From: Branchiostoma lanceolatum
Taxonomy: Eukaryota; Chordata; Leptocardii; Amphioxiformes; Branchiostomatidae
Length of the DNA: 64,000 nucleotides
Assembly: GCF_035083965.1 (NCBI RefSeq)
Contig: NC_089722.1
Coordinates: 30,880,958-30,944,957, forward strand
Direction: 5' to 3'
Position numbers and translations under genes: made by a program. The notes under the pieces were generated by a model. It was not told where the DNA came from. It searched no databases and saw only the letters and a list, made by a program, of their open reading frames with translations. Numbering within the stretch: the first letter of the stretch is position 1; each line of letters starts with the position of its first letter. Shown piece by piece: positions 35,557 to 46,500 of the stretch.

Positions 35557-37022
35557 GAGTCAATGTACCTGCCAATGACTCAAGAAGTCACCATGACCGT
35601 AGGTAACCTTGGCAGGAAGTTTTCCATTTCCCACTGAACCAGTTTCCCTGGAATGCGACCTTTGGCCAAGCAACCATCCCAGGACTTTCCTTCTTTTCGA
35701 ATTCCATTTAAAGTAAAACGGAAGAAATTCCTTTGGTGACTACTGACTTATGTACGGTACTCACAGTAACTCACCCTAAGAATCCTGCACAGGAATCGTC
35801 AGTTTCCTTTTACTGGCAGGATTCTCAATATCTGACCTCCAGTGGATGTTGAAGTATTCTCAAGAGTGATTTGAAAAGTAATGTTGACATTATATTCTGT
35901 TATAGAAATGTCAGTCACAATTCTTTGAAAGCACTGGAAAAGATAAAGATAGGGTGAGGCAAAAAGTTATCTAAGATGAGTGTTTTTGATAGTGTCAAAC
36001 TTTAAGTAACTGTCAGTAAGTTAGTTGTCTGTCAATCCAGCAGTCATTTTGCTGAAGACACCACTCTTCTTAGATTATCAGTTCTGGCAACCCTATGACT
36101 ATGTTCCGACAGCCCTAGGGATAGGGGTCATAGGGTTGTCCTGTTTTGGGGTTGTCCTGAAGCATCAGGGGTTGTGTCCGAGCATAGGTACAAATGGCTG
36201 TCCACTGTGATCAATAACACCATTTTTCAAAGAAGAGAAAGAAATACATCAATGTCAGGAGTATCATGACCCCCATAAAGAATGGACTTGTCCACCATCC
36301 AAACACTTTAACTGTTTAACCTGTGCAGGACATACATAAACATTAAATGCTTCAGGTGGAGAAAATTAACTGCTTTTGGCACTGTTGTCTGGACCTGTGA
36401 CTGTACATCAAGTCAAGCTGAGCAGTCTGTGGCATTATGTTTGATACTCTCCTTGCCAATTGATTATGGACCATCTTTCATTCTTCTTCCACAAACCCTT
36501 GAACTTGAAGTCAACTCAGAGCTGCAGTGAAAGTCATGGCCTGGTGAGGGCTGTCTCCAAGACCTGTCCTTCCGTCCCAGGACGGAAATTTGCTTGTTGG
36601 GACGGAAAAAAAATTCAAACCTGTCCATCCAAAAAATATCATTTTCATGACCTAAAACTGATAAAAGTGTATTTTTGTAAGCTTAGAATGGCAGATTCAA
36701 CATTGAAAATCAAAAATATGGGTCCCAAACAATGAGTGGGACGGAAAAAAAAATTAAAGTTGGAGGCACCCCTGATCATGGCATTGACTTGACAGGAAAT
36801 AGAATGTACAGTTGAATAACCTCATAAATGGTTGATTTCTGGTCTTCATACAACTTTGAGCCAAGAGGTTTAAAGAGTTAACTTAGGATGCCAATAGCTT
36901 CCATATGAACTAAAGTGGTGACAGAGTTGTGGGGTCACTTGAGGTCAACCCAGCTGAGAGTTTGTTGAACTTGACTGTCATGAAAGTACATGACAAGATT
37001 CCATTACCAGCTACATTGTGTG

Positions 37023-37235
37023 TACTGTAAATGCAGAAATGTTTGCGGTGGCTTTATGTTTGCGGTTTTCGCCACGACCGTTTCACCGCGAACTTAAAAC
37101 CACCGCAAACATTTTTGTCCAATAATGTAGCAGTGTGTGACTATAGCACTGCCGCAAACTTAAAACCACTGCGAACACTACATTTTCCTCTTAGCGCGGA
37201 ATGAAAACCACGCGAACTTAAATGCATTTACAGTA
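37023..37235. mobile_element. Palindromic element, TACTGTAAATGC family, copy 4
   Basis: Starts TACTGTAAATGCAGAAATG and ends TTAAATGCATTTACAGTA, in the opposite left-right order to copy 1. Contains TGTCCAATAATGTAGCAGTG in the loop, shared with copy 5 at 43527. Confidence 0.9.
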
Positions 37236-37698
37236 TGTTGCCTTGAAGGAGCTTAGGACTAGGACAAGACGGTGACCATCTTACATGATATTTGAAAAAG
37301 CCACAGACATATTCTTCCTAAATATTGCAATTCAATACAAAGCACAACAATGTAATTCTTCCAGTGAAGATACTTCATATGCATTTTGTATCAGCATTGT
37401 CACATACCTCAGTCCTCCCTAAACCATAATTTATTATACATTTTCATCTTTTTGTGATAGTTTAAGAACATGTAAATGTAATTAAGAAAGCACGCACTCA
37501 AGATACTGAAGGGTTTAGCATGTCAAAATGTGTGTTCTCTATGTCACAAGCAGGTATCCATCTCTCATTATGTACGCAAAGGACAAAAGAGACTCTGGAG
37601 CTATGACAGGTTTAGATACCAGGCTACTTGCAGCCGGGCCTGGGTGTCTGGCATACTGGCATAGCCTCTTCCTACATCCAGCTGCACTCACTCGGCTA

Positions 37699-37866
37699 TA
37701 CTCGCCAAGCAGAGGTTTGGCTCTTGCTGGATTTTAACATGGTTTTAGGCATTTTTGTCGGGCATTCTGTTTTGTCCTGTTTTTTTCTTCATGTCACCAA
37801 GCAGAGGTTTAAATGCCTAAAATCATGACAAAAACCAGCCAGAACCGAACCTCTGCTTGGAGAGTA
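37699..37866. mobile_element. Foldback element, CTCCAAGCAGAG family
   Basis: Starts TACTCGCCAAGCAGAGGTTT and ends CCTCTGCTTGGAGAGTA. Inner CATTTTTGTCGGGCATTCTG corresponds to TTTTTGTCGGGCTTTCT in the better copy at 63059-63262. Confidence 0.8.
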
Positions 37867-38845
37867 CACTGCCAGAGAACAGGGCAATTGCGTCCATTTC
37901 AGACAATTTACAGTACAAATTTAACTGTGGCTCAAGAGAAACTTTGTGGTTTACTTGGGCCTCTAGGCAAAACAAAAATGACAAATATCTTGCTAATATT
38001 ATTCAAGGCAAAAGAATTGTCAGATTTGGAAAATTTTGGAAAATATCCAGCTGTTTTGTTCATTTGTTTTATTCAAATCTCAGAAAAATATTGTTCCACA
38101 ATACTTATGAGATAGGTGGACACAGACATTTTCAAATACTGCCTATATAATGTCCTTGGTTGGTGTTGATTAGGCTAGTATTGTCTTCTCCATAGGCAAA
38201 CCTGTCTGTATTTGCCGCTAGCGCAAATGCTTAACTCTAGTTCAAATGCATTCCGCTACTACGAGGGCACAGCTGCATACGTGTCTGACCATTTGTGGGG
38301 ATATGAATGGTGGGATCTGAGTAGCTCGTCATGGTAGACTGGCCAGGTAGACGGTGAGCCCAGCTAGACAGGCCAGGTAGACAGCCCAGCCTTTTCCGCA
38401 AACCCTGTGCAGGTGTTACGTGTCAGTCATAATGCACTGGGAGTAAAACGGTTCTCAGAGAATGTTTCTTTGGCCTGTTCACCATCAAGATTCTGGATGA
38501 TGAAAGCTGTGGTTTGACAAATTTTCTTTCAAAGATATCAAGTCCAAAATGTTTCGGACACGACACCCAGAGTTATCACTTTAAGACATCTTAACAACCA
38601 AGGTTATAACTTCATTAAGCCCCCAAAGACAAGCTGTTCCTTGTTACAACAACAATTAGGTCAAAGCGATAATGTAAACAAACACTTGCAACAAACAGAA
38701 CACAGCTTATTGATTAAATCCACTTTTAGAGGCACTAAAACTTTTTTATGCATCATCGGTTTGGGGCTTCAATAGCATTTATCGGTAAGGCCATAAGACC
38801 CATAACACTCAATTTCAGATCAATTTGTTGTCCCGCCCCTTTACA

Positions 38846-39089
38846 GCCATTATTGAAGAATAAACGAGCACCAAGTAATTGCCTGGATCTTCTTGCTCAC
38901 GACTATGCAAGACAGATTGAGGATCGAACAAAGAGGACTGAAGAAGTGCTGACAGGATTTATTTCAGGGATGCCGGGTCTCACCTTGGGGACCCCTATTT
39001 CTGCGGGATGTGACAGACAGGAGAGGCATGGTGTGCACAGAACCATCAAGAAAACCTGGCAAGCTGCAAGACAGACAACTCTCACTTAA
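38846..39089 (+). pseudogene. Unrecognised last-exon-like open frame
   Basis: After an acceptor-like CCCCTTTACAG the plus strand is open for about 80 codons to a TAA at 39089, ending KKTWQAARQTTLT. A segment reading EEVL...ISAGCD resembles the translated repeat flank at 8470-8530 (EVLKQALISVSAGCD), which suggests shared transposon origin. I do not recognise the protein and found no upstream exon. Confidence 0.2.
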
Positions 39090-39956
39090 GGTGTCAAACA
39101 TTAGATATAATACTTGCTGATGTGTTCTCTACATCATCTGAAATTTAATGGGATTTGCATGTAGACAATGTCAAAATGAATCCTTTGTGCGATGTTGAAA
39201 GCCATTGAATTTTCTAACATCTGTGTTGACACACAATTAGTAAGATGACTATGATTTAAAAATGCTTAAACATCGGTCAAAGATTGAGTACAAATTTTCA
39301 ATCATACAAACATGGTATAGTTTTAGGGTTATTCTATCTAAGACGTTTGAGGGGTACCAGGAGAATTTTTAAACATGAAATTGACTCAAAATTCTACCCC
39401 AAAACTAAACCATGTTTTAAATACAATGGGCACAAATAATAGAGAGAGATATTGGTCCCAAAGATTACTGATTGCACCCCCTTAATTGTCACAAATGGAA
39501 TAACCTTAAAATATCTTATAAATGTAAGTGGAATATCCACTAATGCATGAGCTTCACTTTTCCACTGGTTTATCGGCCTACCATAACACTCAAGCCCAAT
39601 GAAGTATGAAGTACAGTCTCCAGTGTTGGACAGACGTCACTGTTGATAACAGGTGCTTCTGACATGTTCCAAAGACAAGCAAAAATATACAAAAGGGGCT
39701 CCACAAGGGAAGTCTCCTTAGCTTCTGTCTTTCTTACACCCCTTTCTTAAGAGGCTGCGACTACTGAGTGACAAATAAGCAACCAAAAATTTGCTCAATG
39801 TATTTCATAGATCGTGAAAAATGTATTATGTGCTTTAATGTGGTTTTAATCATACCTTTACATCGTACAACATATTCCAATTACAAAATCAAAATTCACA
39901 AATAGTGGTCGCTAAACAGCAGCTCAGTGATTGTCGTCTAGTAGAAAGGAAGCCTT

Positions 39957-40189
39957 AGGCCACACCAATTTAATTTCTTGTTTAACAGATTTTTTTAAAA
40001 TTTCAGCAACAACAAAAAATCATGAAAACAGAAGGCTGGGGTGAAAACTTGCACCTGACCCTGTTCACTCCCTAAAAACTGTGTGCACCAAAGTACAAAC
40101 TTTCCTCTGAGATGCTGTTTTCCTGTTGATTTTCCAACCTAGCATTTTTTTTTAAATTCCGTTAACAAGAAATTAAAATGGTGTGGCCT
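39957..40189. mobile_element. Foldback element, AGGCCACACC family, in NIF3L1 3' flank
   Basis: Starts AGGCCACACCAATTTAATTT and ends AATTAAAATGGTGTGGCCT. Interior matches copy 1 (5012) in reverse orientation. It lies within 80 bp of the NIF3L1 stop codon, so it probably falls in the 3' UTR. Confidence 0.85.
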
Positions 40190-40264
40190 TAGAGAATATT
40201 ATACAGTATTAGCACTGGCATATAATCATTAGAAACACCAACTTAGATACCACAGATTTCGATA

Positions 40265-40533
40265 CTAGACAACTTCAACAGGATCCTTGTCAACATCTGA
40301 CACCATCACCTCGACCTTCCCATCTAACATTGCAGTCAACTGCCCCTGCAAAACACGGAGGAAACCCCTCTCGGTGTTGCTGTGTTCACATAGGATGACA
40401 CTGGTTCCCATGGCGACGGCATCCAGGATGTCGTGGTGAGACATCTCTCCTGTTAGGTAGACGTCAGCTTTTACCCCCTTCAGTACGCTTCCACCTGACC
40501 CGGCGCACAGGGCGACACTTCTCACCGTGGAAC
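40265..40533 (-). CDS. NIF3L1: NIF3L1 last exon
   Basis: Acceptor TTTTCCCAG, 269 bp to a TAG stop. Encodes VALCAGSGGSVLKGVKADVY, LTGEMSHHDILDA and CEHSNTERGFL and ends DVDKDPVEVV, like the vertebrate C-terminus. The intron-exon edge is repeated in tandem upstream (40521-41010). Confidence 0.92.
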
Positions 40534-43500
40534 CTGGGAAAACGGCAGAGATTCATGTAAAACATAGAGTTAAAGTTGATGAGCTATCAGACAATGCATT
40601 AGACAAAATACACAAAACATCTCATAGTGGAACCTGGAAAAACAGCAGATATTCATGTAAAACATAGAGTTGATGATGAGGCATTAGACAATGCATTAGA
40701 CAAAATACACAAAACATCTCATAGTGGAACCTGGAAAAACAGCAGATAGTCATGTAAAACATAGAGTTTAAGTTCCTCTGGTATACTATTAGACAATGTA
40801 TTAACCAAAATATATACACGAAACTTCTCTATTAGTGGATCCTGGGAAAATGGCAGAGATGCATGCAAAACATAAAGTCAAAGTTGATCTGGTATTAGAC
40901 AATGTATTAGACAAAATATACATGGAACTTCTCACAGTAGAACCTGGGAAAACAGCAGATATTTGTGTAAAACTAGTCTTTAAGTTGATCTGGTATCATT
41001 ACCATACAGCGGCCTTGTGGTTTGGGCTGTGGTTAGGCTTTCAATCAAATTTTATCATCTACTGTAGTCAGAATTTTCTTCATGGACTTACAGACAAATA
41101 TCAAAACCAACTACACCACAGTAAAACACTTGCAGACAGTGTCATAAGAAACAAGAACTGACTTGGGAAGTTAAATATTTTTACACAAGATGACATAACA
41201 TTTAACCATTACCACCAATGCAGCCTGGATGTAATTTCCCAGCCCAGAGACCAAGTGTGGTCCGGAAGTTTTCATCCCACAGTGGCAGATGGAACCAAGC
41301 GATCTTTGACAAAACATCAGAGGATATATGTACCATTCAAGCTCAGGTTCACCGGCAAGAATTCTCACAGATGAAATCCATACTTGCTTTAATCAAACCA
41401 ATAAGTTACAGTGCTTGTATTTGCCAAGAGTTGTCACAGTTTGTGCACATCAGTGTTGACCGAGACAGTGGGAAGTTCAAGGTCAGGAACATTCAAAAGC
41501 TTCTCAGTGTTTTTTTGTGGAGCGGATTCAGTGAAGAGACAAGATGATGGATGATTTTGCTTAAAGACAGTTTAAGAACTTAACCGGTGATTCGAAAATA
41601 GAACCGTGGCAAATAGTTTAATTCAAAAGAAAAATGGACTGCAGGCAGCCTTGTTATTGAAAGTAATTTCTCACTTTTAAGAAGCAGATTGGATGGTAAC
41701 TTTGTTACAAAAGTTGGCAACAGCTTGTTTGAAAAATGTCGGTAAAAAAGAGTACTGTAAATCAATTTGATATAGCGGCAGGAAAACAAAGCGGTTGTGA
41801 TAAAATGGAATAGGTCATGGCACTTAATTCTAACGGTGGGAACAAACATTACTAGCTTAAATATTAGTGATCAAATATTAGAGATGATGAAATTTTAGCT
41901 GTTGACTAGTGACAGTTAAATCAGCTAAAATTAAGTTACAGTCAACAGATCAAGAATTACAGTACTGTTCTTTTACCTACATTTAGACTGGATGGTACCT
42001 TTGTTACAAAAGTTGGCAGCACTTTGAAAAATGCAGATAAAAGAGTACTGTTCTTTTTATTTAAATGAAAGTTGTGCTTTTTTGGGCAAAGACATCCTCC
42101 AAATGGACCATACGTGTAACTTAACAGCAACAAAGGCTCTAGACAACGACAGACTGTATCACAACTCAAACAGGTGTTTGACATTCAAATGATTACAGCC
42201 TCAAAGGTTGGGGTTACCTCATACCTAAACACTTAAATCTTGTCAAGAAACAGTCTTAATAGGATTTAAGACAGCCAAGTCTTGAAAAAACAAACATTTC
42301 TGTGCCAAGAAAACTTGATTCATCGGGACAGCTGGTTATTTAGTATCAGAAAACTGTAACTGTTACATTCTTCAGTGTAAGACATGCCTTGAGATTTAAT
42401 GATGTTACGTATACAGTTCAGATGACCTGCAAGTCAGATTTGAAGGAACTAGTCTGCAAAACATTGGGACCTAGGGATCACCCAAACAGCCTGTTCTGTC
42501 ATATATAGTTAGTATGAGAACATCTAAACATGTGAACACATGTCAGTAGGTAGTCTTCATGAAGATGTCAAAAGATATGACAAAAAAAGTCTTTCTACTT
42601 TCATATAAGGCCACACCATTTTAATTTCTTGGTTAACGGAATTTTTTTTTAAACGCTACATTGGAAAATCAACAGGAAAACAGAATCTCTGAGGAAAGTT
42701 TGTACTTTGGTGCACACAATTTCAAGGAGTGAACAGGGTCAGGTGCAAGTTTTCACCCCAGCTTTCAGATTTTATGATGTCCTTGTGCTAAAAAGATTTT
42801 TTAAATCTGTTAACCAAGAAATTAAATTGGTGTGGCCTAAGAGAGTGTTAACCTTCTCCATGCTGCCTTATCTGATAACAAATACAACTTATTACAAGTT
42901 TGGTCCCAAATAGCTACCTTAGCAGGCTCTTAGTTAAAGTGTCAGCCTCCCAAAGTTAGGCTGTATGTCAACTTTCTCCAAACCTCTGTAAAATTGTTAT
43001 GGTCACATTCGCTCAGCATGTCGGTGTGCTAGGTTACAGTTAAGACAACAGGGAGATGATTAAGGGTGTCCCTTAGGCCAACAAGCACTAAACCATACAC
43101 AACATTTGCAAACACACCCAATTATTTCAACTCCCTTGGTGTAATTTCTTAGGTATACTAGATAAACACAAGTTACCCATGATATAGAACTAAACCCAGA
43201 CCCTCTCGGCAGTTCAACTCTAAGAGCTCCTGTGTCAAGTTCGGGTCTCCATGGTAACTGTCTACACCACCTGCAGCAGCCCGTTGTTTTCACCGCTGAC
43301 ATGACAGATGGACGGACCACTCGGGGTCACGGTGAAGTTTATTTGTGACGACCTCTGCCATTACTTTAGGGTTACATAGCAGTGTTACTGACCCATATGT
43401 TGTAGAAAGAAAGAAAAGGAACCTGGGAAATCCTACTGAAGTCCAGGTGTAGCACGAATTGATTCCGAGCAGTAAGAAAAAAACGTAGACTTTCCGTGGA

Positions 43501-46500
43501 GTTGGCATATTAAGTTTGTAGCGATATACTGTAAATGCAGAAATGTTCGCTGTGGATTTATGTTCGTGGTTTTTGCAGTGAACATTTCACTGCGAACTTA
43601 ATGCCACCGCAAACATTTTTGTCCAATCCTGTAGCAGTATGTGACCATAGAACTGCGGCAAACTTAAAACCACCGCGAACATTCCATTTTCCCCTTTGCG
43701 CGAAATAAAAACCACGCAAACTTAAATGCATTTACAGTAAGATGTTGACTAGTCCTCTATCATCTATAGCCTGAAATTGAAAAGTCTCTGTCAATCGGAA
43801 TGTAAGTTGATTAATTGTTATATGAACAGTAAGAACTGTCTTCATCTATGTTAACTTTCCTTCTCAGAAAATATTCCTAGGCATGAAATCTAGTTTTATG
43901 TCATTGAGTACATGTACATGTATGCATACATTTGTGTGCCTGATAGTTTCTTCAGATTTTCCCATGCTCAACTGGCAATAGACCAATCACAAAGACATAC
44001 AATTGCAGAATTGAACAGCTTTTTCTGCAGGAGGATTGGTCCATTCCATCCACTCTTTTCTGCGGAAAAGTTTATAACTAACAGTTTTCAACAAAAATGT
44101 AACCAACAGCTTTTTTATGTCTCCATGGACAGGTAGACACAGATGGCCAACAGCCAACACCTGCCCACATTCCCCAGTGTGAGACCTGTCCGCAGATTTT
44201 ATCATCACTCCGAGCAAGAGAGGAACAACTTGCTGACGAGCCTTGACAGATGCAGAAGAAATACCGCATAACTCTGAAGCACTTGACACAATAAAAGAGG
44301 TACATAACCTCTGGTCAGACTCAACTTCAAAGTCAGATTAGAGTGAACTAGGAGTTTTGGCTTCAATGGCGTAATTTCAACGAGATTTTCCAAATTAGCA
44401 TTGAAATTCCAACTTTAGAATGTCCAGTATGATTTCTAAATTCATGTATATACTTTTTGAAAGGTGGTCTTATATAAGCACTAATTTAATGATTTTGTTT
44501 TGAAAGAGACAGTGAACTTGAGGATCTACCCCCAAACATCTCCTCTGTATCAGTGTGAGGCAGCATCTGTATCTGGTAGGTACACACACACTCAGGTCCC
44601 ATGATGCACGAGGTGTGGACAGATAAGGGACAGCTTTGTCCTTCAGGGGTCAAGGTCAACAAACTGGTTCCATCCTGCTGGGGTCAAGGTTCGCAAGATG
44701 GTCCCAGCTTGGAGCACGTCCTTTCTCTTAACCTCACGACCCACTTCATTTAAAACCCACTTTCTGTCAAATGACTGGAGGACAACAGAAGGGAATCTAA
44801 GTTTCCTGTTGCAATTACTGTTCAGTGGACGTTTTTACATACTAGTAGATACTGTAAATGCATTTAAGTTTGCATGGTTTTTATTTCGCACTAAGGCGCA
44901 GTGGCGTCATACACTGCTACAGTATTGAACAAAATTGTTCTCAGTGTTTTTAAGTTTGCGGTGAAACGGTCGCCGCGAAAACCGCAAACATAAAACCACA
45001 GCGAACATTGCTGCATTTACAGTATCCAAGCCTGAAATAAGCCTTCCAGGTTTAACTATTCAGTATGGCGGATAACACTTTTGTCATACTCAAAGTGATT
45101 ACCTTATCATGTTGAAAGCCACTCTGTAGAGTAGGTTGAGTCTACTATTGCAGAGACAAGTCCTTTTATATTATATATATACATATGATAATAATATCAT
45201 CATATAATATAATACATATATCATATAATAAAGATATTGCACAATATGTCCTCGTGCTCACTTCTATCAACACCCAATCAGAAAATGGATTCATCCAAAA
45301 TACTTTCTGCATTTCTAACGTTTTATCTTTGCCTAGAAGATTGATAGACCAAGCCCTAATTAGCCCCACCCACCTGTCAAAACAAAGAAACTTTGCAAAC
45401 TTGCAAACTTTAAGTACATCTTTAAAATGCAAATATTTGACAGAACTGCATCTACTCTCTTATTGGTCTAACCTCTTGTTGCCCTTCTCTAATTGGTTGA
45501 ACTGCTAGTTGTAATGGACAGTCCGGATCAGTCTCTATTGTTTTGTATCTTCACTTTTTGACTAGGTGATGGGTAGGGCTACTGTAAATCACAGCACTTA
45601 ATTTTTACAGTGGGATTGTGGGAACAAACATTACTGTCTCAAATATTAGTGATCAAATATTTGTGATGATGAAATTTTAGCTGTTGGCTAGTGACCGTAA
45701 ATCAGCTAAAATTATGTTACAGTGAACAAATCAAGAATTACAGTACAAGGGTTTGGTCCTAAATTAATGTTACTTCGAAGTTTGGACCTCACCTTCCAGG
45801 GTCCTGCCCTCCCCCATCCCGAGCCTGACATGGTTCAGTCTCAGATGAGTCTTGACCCTGGAGAGCAGGTCAGACATTGTGACAGGAACGTCCAAGGTCA
45901 CCAGCCTTCCCATTCCTGCACCTGGGAGGGGGGGCTGGAAAACATGAAGGTCAGGTCATAGTTCAAGTACCTGTAGACTGCATTGAAAGGGATGTTTTGT
46001 GCTACCTCAACATAAGATTAAAGGCACCCAGAGCATTTGAAAACTTCTAGTTGCTTCTAAATATTCTAGTTGCTGTAAGCTTATGAATCTGACATTTAAT
46101 GCCACTGTTTACCAAATTTGCGTGCGGATTTCTTATCAAAAGTGCTCAAAAGCGCGGCACAAAAATAAGCTACATGGTGATCTTTTAGTTTCACGCGCCT
46201 AGTGTAAATGGACCGATACCATAGCCCCGCCCACCTCCGTCACAAAACGTAGAAATTCAAAATTAAAACATAACAATGCAAATATTTGACAGACACGCAG
46301 TCACTCTCTCATTGGTCGAACCGCTAATTGTGGTGGACAGTCAGGATCAGTCTATTGGAGCTTGGATATTCTATCAGTTCTCACAACACAACGACATTGT
46401 ATCTTAAAGTTTGCTCCTTTAAGGTCGATATGTAATTGTAGTTTTTTAAATTCAAGTTTCACGCCTCATTAAATGCTCTGGATGCCTTTAAACAATGTAC

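Larger units (their letters stand above)
34901..40264. other. Intergenic region between paxillin and NIF3L1
   Basis: The two genes are transcribed in the same direction. This region holds the repeat tail 35340-35556, the palindromic element 37023-37235, the foldback element 37699-37866 and the foldback at 39957-40189. A possible last-exon-like frame lies near 38846-39089. Nothing else is supported. Confidence 0.5.
40534..45792 (-). other. NIF3L1 intron 4
   Basis: About 5.3 kb with the tandem acceptor array at its 3' end and foldback elements at 41753, 42608, 43527, 44850 and 45580. A 75-bp direct repeat with TTTGTTACAAAAGTTGGCA flanks the 41753 element (about 41680 and 41978). No nested gene recognised. 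Confidence 0.55.

Noticed and set aside
45922..45934. NIF3L1 exon 4 beginning at the inner AG (45921)
   Set aside because: That choice breaks the reading frame from exon 3. The outer acceptor restores it and gives LEK-PPLPGAGMGRL, matching the family.
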